A stretch of DNA of 64,000 nt from Kitasatospora cineracea (GTDB lineage: Bacteria > Actinomycetota > Actinomycetes > Streptomycetales > Streptomycetaceae): NCBI RefSeq assembly GCF_003751605.1, contig NZ_RJVJ01000001.1, positions 806,001 through 870,000 on the forward strand, read 5' to 3'. Below are positions 18,271 to 28,751 of the stretch, piece after piece. The first letter of the stretch is position 1; each line of letters opens with the position of its first letter. Both the position numbers and the translations under genes were made by a program. A model generated the notes under the pieces. That model saw only the letters and a list, made by a program, of their open reading frames with translations. It was not told the origin of the DNA and searched no databases.

Positions 18271-19380
18271 GGCGGCCTTGGCGACGTTGACCGCCGCGTT
18301 GACGTCCCGGTCCAGGACGGCCCCGCACGCCCCACACGTCCACATCCGGACGTGCAGGGGCTTGGGCCCGTCCTTGACGCCGCAGTTCGAGCACACCTGG
18401 CTGGTGGGCTCGAAGCGGCCGATCCGGACGAACCGCCGCCCGTAGCGCGCGGCCTTGTACTCCAGCATGGTCACGAACGCCGACCACCCGGCGTCGTACA
18501 CCGACTTGGCCATGCGCGTGCGCGCAAGCCCCTTCACCGACAGCGCCTCCACGGCCACCGCTTGGTTCTCGCGGACGACCTTCGTGGAGAGCCGGTGGTG
18601 GAACTCGCGCCGCGCGTCGGCCACTTGTGCGTGTGCGCGGGCGACCTTGCAGCGGGCCTTGTCGCGGTTCTTCGACCCCTTCTCCTTGCGACTGAGAGTC
18701 TGCTGGGCGCGCTTGAGCTTCTTCTCGGCGCGGCGCAGGAAGCGGGGGCTGTCGATCTTCGTGCCGTCGGAGAGGACCGCGAAGTGCACAAGCCCCAGGT
18801 CGATGCCGACCACATGGTCGGTGTCGGGCATGCGGGCCAGGTCGGCGGCGGGGTCGCTCTCCACGATGAAGCTTGCGAAGTACCGGCCCGCACTGTCCTT
18901 GACCACCGTCACCGTGGACGGCGTCGAGGGCAGCGTGCGCGACCACTTCACCGTCAGGTCGCCGACCTTCGGCAGGGACAGCTTCCCGCACGACGTGATC
19001 CTCCACCGGGCGTTGGCGGTGAAGCGCACGGCCTGCCGGGTGTCCTTGCGCGACTTGAAACGCGGCGCACCCGTGCGGGGCCGCTTGCCCTTCAACCCGT
19101 CGAAGAAGTTCCGGTACGCGGCCTCCAGGTCCCGCAGGGACTGCTGCAACACGACGGCCGACACCTCGCCGAGCCAGGCCCGTTCCGGGGTCTTCTTCGC
19201 CCCGGTGATCAGCGCCTTCGACAGATCCCCCACCCTCGGGAACGGCAGCCCCGCCGCACGGGCGGCCTCCCGGGCACGCAAAGCGTCGTTGTACACCACC
19301 CGCGCGCACCCGAACGCCCTCGCCAGCGCCGCCCGCTGACCCGCCGTCGGGTAGACGCGGAAGGAGTACCTGAGCTGCAC
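18139..19380 (-). CDS. tnpB: RNA-guided TnpB nuclease (IS200/IS605 OrfB)
   Basis: A 413-residue TnpB of normal length. The RuvC-like catalytic residues are intact: Asp194 (GIDLG), Glu278 (AVEAL) and Asp359 (DRDVNAA). A four-cysteine zinc ribbon (CSNCG, then CGACG) lies between the last two. The N-terminus YSFRVYPTAGQRAALARAFG is the usual helix-turn-helix start. TnpB uses an omega-RNA from the element's right end to cut target DNA next to a short motif, which helps the element persist. The start is uncertain: GTG 19380 gives the family N-terminus, while the frame stays open to 19560. Confidence 0.85.
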   Translation of the reverse strand: MQLRYSFRVYPTAGQRAALARAFGCARVVYNDALRAREAARAAGLPFPRVGDLSKALITGAKKTPERAWLGEVSAVVLQQSLRDLEAAYRNFFDGLKGKRPRTGAPRFKSRKDTRQAVRFTANARWRITSCGKLSLPKVGDLTVKWSRTLPSTPSTVTVVKDSAGRYFASFIVESDPAADLARMPDTDHVVGIDLGLVHFAVLSDGTKIDSPRFLRRAEKKLKRAQQTLSRKEKGSKNRDKARCKVARAHAQVADARREFHHRLSTKVVRENQAVAVEALSVKGLARTRMAKSVYDAGWSAFVTMLEYKAARYGRRFVRIGRFEPTSQVCSNCGVKDGPKPLHVRMWTCGACGAVLDRDVNAAVNVAKAAGLAVSACGAQVRRAPVPAPREEAGTHPKRPTLPVREQAGIPGL

Positions 19381-19739
19381 AACCGCACCGTAGCCCCCCG
19401 ACCCACGGTAGGACGCCACAACGACCCGACCGGTCAGCACCCGCCCACGCACCCGGCCTTCGTGACCGAACACCGCCACAAAATGTCCACCGGCCGGCAC
19501 CCCGCCCGGCTCGAACACCGACAGTCGGAGCCGCCCACAGTACGGAAAGGTACCCACCACCTACGTCAGGGCAGGACCCAGAACTGCTTCATCACCAGGC
19601 CGAAGCCCGCTGCACTGCAATGAGTCCAGGTAGCGGCCCGCACCCGGAGGCGTCATCCACGATTTCGGTTTTCACTCCTGACACGGGGCGAAACGGAAGG
19701 GCCCGGGGACGACCGTCCCCGGGCCTCGGCGCAGGACCG
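19381..19739. other. Intergenic region between tnpB and korB
   Basis: The stretch should contain the left end of the TnpB element. It is less GC-rich than its surroundings in 19600-19700. I see no tnpA remnant in any frame; the longer frames lack typical codon use. Bases 19700-19725 form the korB terminator. Confidence 0.4.
19700..19725 (-). terminator. Hairpin terminator of korAB
   Basis: A perfect 11-bp stem (19700-19710 with 19715-19725) and 4-base loop, 14 bases past the korB stop on the minus strand. Confidence 0.7.
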
Positions 19740-20773
19740 CTACGCGTCCACCGTCCAGGTGCTGGAGCCCGCCAGCAGGGCGGCGAGGCCGCCGCGGCCC
19801 TGCTGTTCCTCGGCCCGGGTCAGCTGCTCGGCCATCAGCGTGTCGTAGACCGGCCGGGCGACGTCGCGCAGGACGCCGATCGGGGTGTGGTGCAGGGTGT
19901 CGGCGTCGGCCAGCCTGGTCAGCGCGAAGGCGGTGGCCGGGCTGGCGGCGTGGGCGTCGTGGACCAGCGCGGTGCCCTCGCCGAGCGGCGCGATCCGCAG
20001 TTCGCCGTCGCCGTCGCGGACCACCTGGTGCCCGGCGCCGACCAGGACCGGCTGCCCGTGCTCGAGGCGGATCAGCGCCTCGTCGCGGGTGCCCGGCTCC
20101 TTGAGGACCTCGAAGGCGCCGTCGTTGAAGATGTTGCAGTTCTGGTAGATCTCCACCAGCGCGGTGCCCTCGTGCTGCGCGGCGGCCCGCAGCACCGACT
20201 GCAGGTGCTGGCGGTCGGAGTCGATGGTGCGGGCCACGAAGGTGGCCTCGGCGCCGATCGCCAGCGAGAGCGGGTTGAACGGGGCGTCCAGCGAGCCCAT
20301 CGGCGTCGACTTGGTGATCTTGCCGACCTCGCTGGTGGGCGAGTACTGGCCCTTGGTCAGGCCGTAGATCCGGTTGTTGAACAGCAGGATCTTCAGGTTG
20401 ACGTTGCGGCGCAGCGCGTGGATCAGGTGGTTGCCGCCGATCGACAGCGCGTCGCCGTCGCCGGTCACCACCCACACCGACAGGTCGGGGCGGGAGGCGG
20501 CCAGGCCAGTGGCGATCGCCGGGGCGCGGCCGTGGATCGAGTGCATCCCGTAGGTGTTCATGTAGTACGGGAAGCGCGAGGAGCAGCCGATGCCGGAGAC
20601 GAAGACGGTGTTCTCGCGCCGGATGCCCAGCTCGGGCATGAAGGACTGGACGGCGGCCAGGACCGCGTAGTCCCCGCAGCCGGGACACCAGCGCACCTCC
20701 TGGTCGGTCTTGAACTCCTTCGCGGTCTGCGGGCCGTCCGCCTTGGGGACCAGGCGCAGGGCGGGGAAGTCGG

Positions 20774-20777
<4 letters not shown>
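19740..20777 (-). CDS. korB: 2-oxoacid:ferredoxin oxidoreductase, beta subunit
   Basis: Catalytic thiamine-diphosphate subunit of a two-subunit 2-oxoacid (probably 2-oxoglutarate) ferredoxin oxidoreductase, which converts 2-oxoacid plus CoA to acyl-CoA, CO2 and reduced ferredoxin. The 345-residue protein has the CPGCG motif near 31-35 (a 4Fe-4S ligand pair) and the ThDP/Mg signature GDGDALSIGGNHLIHA, closed by NN in KILLFNNRIYGLT. Its ATG overlaps the korA stop (ATGA), so the two are coupled. An alternative substrate such as pyruvate cannot be excluded by eye. Confidence 0.92.
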
Positions 20778-22723
<1,946 letters not shown>

Positions 22724-22866
22724 TGCCGCGGACCTCCTCGTCGGGGGAGCCAGCAGCGGGCGTGAGCCGTGTGCCCCGTCCGCCTGGCGCACCACAGCGA
22801 ATCCTAAGCGGGCGGAGCACCGCTGGAAGGGAACTCGCACAGACCGCTGCGGCGGGTCCCGCCAGG

Positions 22867-23529
22867 TCAGGACTCCAGGTAGGCGAGCACCGCGAGAACC
22901 CGCCGGTGGTCCTCCTGGCTCTGTCCCAAACCCAGCTTCTGGAAGATGTTCGACACGTGCTTCTCCACCGCGCCGTCCGACACCACCAGCTGCTTGGCGA
23001 TCGCCGCGTTGGTCCGGCCCTCGGCCATCAGGCCCAGCACCTCGCGCTCACGGGGCGTCAGGGCGGCCAGCGTGTCGACCTGGCGGCTGCGGCTGAGCAG
23101 CTGCTGCACCACCTCCGGGTCCAGCGCGGTGCCGCCCTCGGCGACCCGGGCCACCGCGTCGACGAACTCGCGGACCTCGGCCACCCGGTCCTTCAGCAGG
23201 TAGCCCACGCCCCGGGTGGAGCCCGCCAGCAGCTCGCTCGCGTACTGCTCCTCGACGTGCTGGGAGAGCACCAGCACCCCCAGCCCGGGGTACCGCCCGC
23301 GCAGCTCCACGCAGGCCCGCACGCCCTCGTCGGTGTGCGTCGGCGGCATCCGGACGTCCGCCACCACGACGTCGGGCAGGGCGCCCTCCGCGTGCAGCCC
23401 GTCGATCGTGCGCACCAGGGCCTCGCCGTCGCCGACCCCGGCCACGACCTCCATCCCACGGTCCGTCAGCAGTCGTGTCAGCCCCTCCCGGAGCAGCACG
23501 GAGTCCTCGGCGATCACCACGCGCAACAT
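22867..23529 (-). CDS. NarL/LuxR-type response regulator, orphan
   Basis: A 220-residue two-domain regulator. The receiver domain begins MLRVVIAEDSVLLREGL (acidic pocket Glu-Asp), carries the phospho-acceptor Asp in VVVADVRMPP and the conserved Lys in YLLKD. The LuxR-type DNA-binding domain begins LTPREREVLGLMAEGRTNAA and ends in the helix GAVEKHVSNIFQKLGL. No histidine kinase gene is adjacent on either side, so the partner is encoded elsewhere. ATG 23529 starts exactly at the domain; the upstream sequence gives no strong ribosome binding site. Confidence 0.88.
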   Translation of the reverse strand: MLRVVIAEDSVLLREGLTRLLTDRGMEVVAGVGDGEALVRTIDGLHAEGALPDVVVADVRMPPTHTDEGVRACVELRGRYPGLGVLVLSQHVEEQYASELLAGSTRGVGYLLKDRVAEVREFVDAVARVAEGGTALDPEVVQQLLSRSRQVDTLAALTPREREVLGLMAEGRTNAAIAKQLVVSDGAVEKHVSNIFQKLGLGQSQEDHRRVLAVLAYLES

Positions 23530-23585
23530 GGGCACGACCCTATCGGGGACCGGCCGGGCCGCGGGCCGCGGCGGCCGGACCGGGC

Positions 23586-24599
23586 CTACATCGTGCGGAT
23601 CGCCACCGTGTCGCACAGCTCCTGCAGGGCGGCCTTGGCCGGACAGTCCGGCAGCGGGTCGAGCAGCGCCCGGGCCTCCTCGGCGTAGCGCAGCGTCTCG
23701 CGGCGGGCCCGCTCCAGCGCCGGGTGGCGGCGCAGCAGGCGCAGCGCCTCGGCGTGCGCGGCGTCGTCGGCGGCCAGGTCGGTGTCGAGCAGCTCGCGCA
23801 GCCGGGCGTCCTCGGGGTCGGCCGGGTCGGCGGGCATCTGGCGCAGCAGCAGCACCGGCAGGGTCGGCACGCCCTCGCGCAGGTCGGTGCCGGGGGTCTT
23901 GCCGGACTCGTGGCCGTCGCTGGCGATGTCGAGGACGTCGTCGGCGAGTTGGAAGGCGGTGCCGATCCGCTCGCCGTACTGGGTGAGCAGGTCGACGATC
24001 CAGCGCTCGGCGCCGGCCATCAGGGAGCCGAAGCGGCAGGCCACCGCGATCAGCGAGCCGGTCTTGCCGGACAGCACGTCCAGGTAGTGCCGCAGCGGGT
24101 CGTCCTCGGGGCGCGGCCCGGCGGTCTCCAGGATCTGGCCGGTGACCAGCCGCTCGAAGGCGTCGGACTGGATCCGGACCGCCTCGGTGCCCAGGTCGGA
24201 GAGCACCTGGGAGGCGCGGGAGAACAGGAAGTCGCCGGTGAGGATGGCCACCGAGTTGTCCCAGCGGCTGTTCGCGCTGGGGGCGCCGCGGCGCACCGGG
24301 GCCTCGTCCATCACGTCGTCGTGGTACAGCGTGGCGAGGTGGGTCAGCTCGACCACCACCGCGGACGGCACCACGCCGGGCGCCGTCGGGTCGCCGAACT
24401 GGGCGGCCAGCATCACCAGCAGCGGGCGGAAGCGCTTGCCGCCCGCCTCGATCAGGTGGCTGGCGGTCACCGTGATGAAGGGCACGTCGCTCTTGACGGC
24501 CTCGGCCAGGGCGCCCTCCACGGCCTCCATCCCGGCCTGGACGTCCCGGGTCAGATCGCGGTCCTGCACGCTCAGCCCGAAGGGCCCCACGACGGTCAC
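23586..24599 (-). CDS. Long-chain polyprenyl diphosphate synthase (probably for menaquinone)
   Basis: Condenses isopentenyl diphosphate units onto an allylic primer to build a long trans-prenyl chain. Both Asp-rich motifs are present: HDDVMDEAPVRRG (first DDxxD) and LADDVLDIASDG (second DDxxD), as are GGKRFRP and GDFLFSRA. Five residues before the first DDxxD there is no bulky short-chain stop, which fits a heptaprenyl or longer product; the exact length is a guess. Its place between korAB and the nuo operon, with menaquinone genes further on, supports a quinone side-chain role. GTG 24599 has an AGGA ten bases upstream; GTG 24608 is also possible. Confidence 0.85.
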   Translation of the reverse strand: MTVVGPFGLSVQDRDLTRDVQAGMEAVEGALAEAVKSDVPFITVTASHLIEAGGKRFRPLLVMLAAQFGDPTAPGVVPSAVVVELTHLATLYHDDVMDEAPVRRGAPSANSRWDNSVAILTGDFLFSRASQVLSDLGTEAVRIQSDAFERLVTGQILETAGPRPEDDPLRHYLDVLSGKTGSLIAVACRFGSLMAGAERWIVDLLTQYGERIGTAFQLADDVLDIASDGHESGKTPGTDLREGVPTLPVLLLRQMPADPADPEDARLRELLDTDLAADDAAHAEALRLLRRHPALERARRETLRYAEEARALLDPLPDCPAKAALQELCDTVAIRTM

Positions 24600-24750
24600 G
24601 CTGACCACTCCTGTCCCTGGTCGATCCAGCGGGCCGGTCCCTCAGCGCCGCCGATGCACATACAAGGCAGCGTATCCGGTCCGGAGTGGATCACTGCACG
24701 GGCATGGGCCCGACTTCCCCGGTGGCGGGGCCCGGCAGGGAGTGCGCTGG

Positions 24751-25335
24751 TCAGCGGGGGACGATCCGGGCCAGATCCACCTCGACGGGGTACGGCAGGG
24801 CGGTGCTCAACTTGCCGTGGTGCACGGCCGTACCGGGCGCGGGGGCGTAGACGCCGGTCTCCGCGTCCAGGTGGAACTCGTAGACCACCGGGGAGCCGTC
24901 CTCGCCGCGCTCGACCCGCCAGAAGAACGGGATGCCCGCCTCGGCGTACATGCCGGGCTTGCGGAACCTGTCGTCACCGCGCGAGCCCTGCGAGACCACC
25001 TCGACGGCGAGGGCCACGGCGGCGACCGGGACGCACTCCATGGTGAAGAAGTCGAGGCCGGTGCGGTCGAAGACCAGCACGTCCGGCTTGGGCGGGTTGT
25101 AGGGGTCGATCAGCACGCAGCGTTCGGCGTTGACCTCGTACGGGTCCCGGCGGGCCAGTTCAAGCGCGAAGTACAGCTTGTCCCGCACGGTGTCGTGCCA
25201 TTGGTTGGTCATCCCTCGGACCACGATCGCCCCATCCACCAAGTCGAACTCGAAGGGCAGATCGAGGTCCTTGACCTGGTCGTAGGTCCAGCCTCCCGAG
25301 GGCGGGGACGTCCAGTCGATCGGTTCGGCAGTCAT
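24751..25335 (-). CDS. Uma2 family (DUF820) putative nuclease-fold protein
   Basis: A 194-residue protein of the Uma2/DUF820 family, which has a PD-(D/E)XK nuclease-like fold but no proven activity. Likely active-site residues are Asp in PKPDVLVFDR, Glu in LAVEVVSQGS and Lys in RFRKPGMYAEAG. These proteins are abundant in streptomycetes and cyanobacteria. The start is well supported: AGGAGGTGACC immediately precedes ATG 25335. A second member lies at 56319-56879, only distantly similar by eye. It is monocistronic, between the prenyl synthase and the nuo operon. Confidence 0.8.
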   Translation of the reverse strand: MTAEPIDWTSPPSGGWTYDQVKDLDLPFEFDLVDGAIVVRGMTNQWHDTVRDKLYFALELARRDPYEVNAERCVLIDPYNPPKPDVLVFDRTGLDFFTMECVPVAAVALAVEVVSQGSRGDDRFRKPGMYAEAGIPFFWRVERGEDGSPVVYEFHLDAETGVYAPAPGTAVHHGKLSTALPYPVEVDLARIVPR

Positions 25336-25433
25336 GGTCACCTCCTGCACCCAGTGTAGGAGTCGAGCCTATGGGTGGCGATGAGTGACGGAACGGTTCG
25401 CCGGCGCACCCTTCACCCTCCGAACGCCAGTCC

Positions 25434-25460
25434 GGCCCCCGCCCGGTGCGGGCGGGGGCC
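25434..25460 (-). terminator. Terminator of the nuo operon
   Basis: A perfect 12-bp GC stem (25434-25445 with 25449-25460) with a GTG loop, 20 bases past the nuoN stop on the minus strand. Confidence 0.75.
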
Positions 25461-25479
25461 GGGGGCCGGCCGGGGCCGG

Positions 25480-27117
25480 TCAGCGGACGAACAGCGAGGC
25501 CTTGGAGGCCAGGTCGAGGAAGTACTGCGGGAGCAGGCCCAGACCGAGGGTGACCAGCACGCCGACGCCGATGGCGGTGGCGGTGAACGCGCTGGGCACC
25601 GCCACGGCGGGGCCGGAGGGCTGCGGGTCGGAGAAGAACATCAGCACGATGACCCGGATGTAGAAGAACGCGGCGACCGCGGAGGACAGCACGCCGACGA
25701 TGACCAGCGGGGTGGCCCCGCCCTCGGCCGCGGCCTGGAAGACCGCGAACTTGCCGGTGAAGCCGGAGGTCAGCGGAATGCCCGCGAAGGCCAGCAGGAA
25801 CAGCGCGAACACCGCCGCCAGCAGCGGCGAACGGCGGCCCAGGCCGGCCCAGTTGGACAGGTGGGTGGCCTCGCCCTTGGAGTCCCGCACCAGGGTGACC
25901 ACGGCGAACGCGCCGAGCGTCACGAAGGAGTACGCCAGCAGGTAGAACAGCACCGCGGAGACGCCGCGCCGGTCGGTGGCGATCAGGCCGGTGAGGATGA
26001 ACCCGGCGTGCGCGATCGAGGAGTAGGCGAGCAGCCGCTTCACGTCCTGCTGGGTGACCGCGAGGATCGAGCCGACCACCATGGTGAGGATCGCCACGCC
26101 CCACATCACCGGTCGCCAGTCCCAGCGCAGGCCGGGGAAGGCGACGTAGAACAGCCGCAGCAGGGCGCCGAACGCGGCGGTCTTGGTGGCGGCCGCCATG
26201 AACCCGGTGACGGGCGTCGGGGCGCCCTGGTAGACGTCCGGGGTCCAGGAGTGGAACGGCACCGCGCCGACCTTGAACAGCAGGCCGACGGCCAGCATGG
26301 CCAGGCCGATCAGCAGCAGCGCGTCGTTCTGGGTGGTGACGGCCAGCGCCGGGGTGACCGGGGCGACGCCGGAGACCACGTCGGCGATCTCGCCGAGCTG
26401 CACCGTGCCCGCGTAGCCGTACAGCAGGGCCGTGCCGAACAGGAAGAACGCCGAGGCGAACGCGCCCAGCAGGAAGTACTTGACGGCCGCCTCCTGGGAG
26501 ATCAGCCGGCGGCGCCGGGCCAGCGCGCACATCAGGTACAGCGGCAGCGAGAGCACCTCGAGCGCCACGAACATGGTCAGCAGGTCGTTGGCGGCCGGGA
26601 AGAGCAGCATGCCGCCGACCGCGAACAGGGTCAGCGGGTAGATCTCGGTGGTGCGCATCCCCTCGCGGGTGGCGTCGCGCTCCTGCTCGCCGCCGGGGAC
26701 GGCCGCGGCCTGGGCGGCGAACGCGTCGATCCGGTGGCCGTTGATCCGCGGCTCCAGCCGGCCCTCGGCGTAGCTGAGCACGGTCAGCACCGCGGTCAGC
26801 AGGATCACGCCCTGCAGGAACAGCGCGGGGCCGTCGATGGCGACCGCGCCCATCGCCAGCAGGCCCGCCTTGGTGGTGGCGTGGCCCTGCGCGGCGAGCA
26901 CCACCACGGCGGCGAAGGCGCCGCCGAGGCCGAGCAGCGAGACGCCCAGCTGGGCGGAGGCCCGCAGCCGGCGCGGCAGGAACGCCTCGACCAGGATGCC
27001 GAGCACCGCGGCGCCGAACACCACCAGCATCGGGGAGAGCTGGCCGTACTCGATGTGCGGGGCGGGGATGCTCGGGCTGTTGCCGCCGGCGGCGGCCAGC
27101 GCGTGGACGGGCATCAC
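25480..27117 (-). CDS. nuoN: NADH-quinone oxidoreductase subunit N
   Basis: Antiporter-like proton-pumping subunit in the membrane arm of complex I. The 545-residue protein is almost all membrane helices; LLAYSSIAHAGFILTGLIA is the conserved Lys-helix region and PFHSWTPDVYQGAPTPVTGF the central signature. It is the last gene of the operon. The GTG at 27117 overlaps the nuoM stop (GTGA); the ATG three bases later is an equally good start. It has about 60 residues more than the E. coli protein, mostly in loops. Confidence 0.95.
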   Translation of the reverse strand: MMPVHALAAAGGNSPSIPAPHIEYGQLSPMLVVFGAAVLGILVEAFLPRRLRASAQLGVSLLGLGGAFAAVVVLAAQGHATTKAGLLAMGAVAIDGPALFLQGVILLTAVLTVLSYAEGRLEPRINGHRIDAFAAQAAAVPGGEQERDATREGMRTTEIYPLTLFAVGGMLLFPAANDLLTMFVALEVLSLPLYLMCALARRRRLISQEAAVKYFLLGAFASAFFLFGTALLYGYAGTVQLGEIADVVSGVAPVTPALAVTTQNDALLLIGLAMLAVGLLFKVGAVPFHSWTPDVYQGAPTPVTGFMAAATKTAAFGALLRLFYVAFPGLRWDWRPVMWGVAILTMVVGSILAVTQQDVKRLLAYSSIAHAGFILTGLIATDRRGVSAVLFYLLAYSFVTLGAFAVVTLVRDSKGEATHLSNWAGLGRRSPLLAAVFALFLLAFAGIPLTSGFTGKFAVFQAAAEGGATPLVIVGVLSSAVAAFFYIRVIVLMFFSDPQPSGPAVAVPSAFTATAIGVGVLVTLGLGLLPQYFLDLASKASLFVR

Positions 27118-28751
27118 TTCTGCTCACCTCCGTTGGCGGCGACGGCCGGGTGGGCCGGCGCCGGGTCGGTGCGGTGGACCTGGCTGAGGGTGTCGTTGAC
27201 GGCCGGGTTCACCAGGTCGGTGAGCGGCTTCGGGTAGACGCCGAGCAGCAGGGTCAGGGCCACCAGCGGGGCCACGACGGCCAGTTCACGGGCCTTCAGG
27301 TCGGGCATCCCCTCGACCGGGGCCTTCACCGGGCCGGTCATGGTGCGCTGGTACAGCAGCAGCGCGTACAGCGCGGCCAGCACGATGCCGAAGGTGGCGA
27401 CGACGCCGATCGCCGGGTACCGGCTGAAGGTGCCGACCAGGACCAGGAACTCGCTGACGAACGGGGCCATCCCGGGCAGCGACAGCGTCGCCAGGCCGCC
27501 GATCAGGAAGGTGCCGGCCAGCACCGGGGCGACCTTCTGCACGCCGCCGTAGTCGGCGATCAGGCGGGAGCCGCGGCGGGAGATCAGGAAGCCCGCCACC
27601 AGCATCCAGACGGCGGTGGAGATGCCGTGGTTGACCATGTAGAGGGTCGCGCCGGACTGGCCCTGGCTGGTCATCGCGAAGATGCCCAGGATGATGAACC
27701 CGAAGTGCGAGATCGACGCGTAGGCGACCAGGCGCTTGATGTCCTTCTGGCCGATCGCCACCAGCGCGCCGTAGACGATGCCGACCAGCGCCAGCACCAT
27801 GATCACCGGGGCGAAGGTCTTCGACGCGTCCGGGAACAGGCCCAGGCAGAACCGCAGCATGGCGAAGGTGCCGACCTTGTCGACCACCGCGGTGATCAGC
27901 ACGGCCGTCCCGGCGGTGGACTCGCCCATCGCGTTCGGCAGCCAGGTGTGCAGCGGCCACAGCGGGGCCTTCACCGCGAAGGCGAAGAAGAAGCCGAGGA
28001 ACAGCGCCCGCTGCGCGTTCGGGTCGATCACCAGCTTGCCGGAGGAGATGGCGTCGGTCAGCCCGGTGAGGCTGAACGTCGCCTGCCCCTGGTCGGCGGC
28101 CACCACGTACAGGCCGATCACGGCGGCCAGCATGACCAGGCCGCCGAGCAGGTTGTACAGCAGGAACTTGACGGCCGCGTAGGAGCGCTGCCGGTCCGCG
28201 TCCGGGCCGCCGGCCCGGTCGCCGAAGCCGCCGATCAGGAAGTACATCGGGATCAGCATGGCTTCGAAGAACACGTAGAACACGAAGACGTCGGTGGCCA
28301 GGAAGGACACCAGCACCATCGCCTCGACGGCCAGGATCAGCGCGAAGAACGCCTGGGTGCGCCGCTTGGACTCGAACGAGCCCTCCGGGGCGGCCCCCGC
28401 GGCGGAGCCGCTGACGGGTTCCGTGGCGTCGTGCCAGCCGGCCAGCATCACCACCGGCACCAGGACGGCGGTGAGCAGCGCCAGCGCGGTGCCGATGCCG
28501 TCCGCGCCGAGCGAGAAGCTGATCCCGAAGGAGCGGATCCAGGAGTAGGACTCGGTCAACTGGTAGCGGGCGCCCCCGGGTTCGTAGGACGCCGCGATCG
28601 CGGCGGCCAGGCCCAGGGTGAGGACGGAGACCGCCAGCGCCACGGTCTTGGTGGTGCGCCGCCGGGCCTCGCTGGTCCCGGCCGGGAGGGCGGCGGTGAG
28701 CACCGCTCCGGCGGCCGGGACGGCACAGGTGGCGGAGAGGAGGTAGCTCAT
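27114..28751 (-). CDS. nuoM: NADH-quinone oxidoreductase subunit M
   Basis: Second antiporter-like proton channel of complex I, 545 residues with about 14 helices. Recognisable stretches are FYVFFEAMLIPMYFLIGGFG, which carries the conserved Glu of the fifth helix, PLWPLHTWLPNAMGESTAG and KRLVAYASISHFGFIILG with the channel lysine. The ATG overlaps the nuoL stop by one base (TGATG). A long His/Pro/Ala-rich C-terminal tail (VHRTDPAPAHPAVAANGGEQ) extends past the last helix. Confidence 0.96.
   Translation of the reverse strand: MSYLLSATCAVPAAGAVLTAALPAGTSEARRRTTKTVALAVSVLTLGLAAAIAASYEPGGARYQLTESYSWIRSFGISFSLGADGIGTALALLTAVLVPVVMLAGWHDATEPVSGSAAGAAPEGSFESKRRTQAFFALILAVEAMVLVSFLATDVFVFYVFFEAMLIPMYFLIGGFGDRAGGPDADRQRSYAAVKFLLYNLLGGLVMLAAVIGLYVVAADQGQATFSLTGLTDAISSGKLVIDPNAQRALFLGFFFAFAVKAPLWPLHTWLPNAMGESTAGTAVLITAVVDKVGTFAMLRFCLGLFPDASKTFAPVIMVLALVGIVYGALVAIGQKDIKRLVAYASISHFGFIILGIFAMTSQGQSGATLYMVNHGISTAVWMLVAGFLISRRGSRLIADYGGVQKVAPVLAGTFLIGGLATLSLPGMAPFVSEFLVLVGTFSRYPAIGVVATFGIVLAALYALLLYQRTMTGPVKAPVEGMPDLKARELAVVAPLVALTLLLGVYPKPLTDLVNPAVNDTLSQVHRTDPAPAHPAVAANGGEQK

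Larger units (their letters stand above)
18121..19380 (-). mobile_element. IS200/IS605-type element, TnpB only (left end not defined)
   Basis: The element carries tnpB but no Y1 transposase TnpA. The right end is recognisable at 18121-18152: an imperfect 10-bp hairpin (18131-18140 with 18143-18152) followed on the minus strand by GGATGTCAAC, typical of these elements. The left end lies somewhere beyond 19380; I could not place it. Without TnpA it cannot move by itself. Confidence 0.7.

Noticed and set aside
19381..19560. N-terminal extension of TnpB to 19560
   Set aside because: The extra residues have no resemblance to TnpB; the family N-terminus begins at about 19380.
19561..19700. Possible tnpA remnant beside tnpB
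   Set aside because: No frame shows the Y1 transposase HUH motif or typical sequence.
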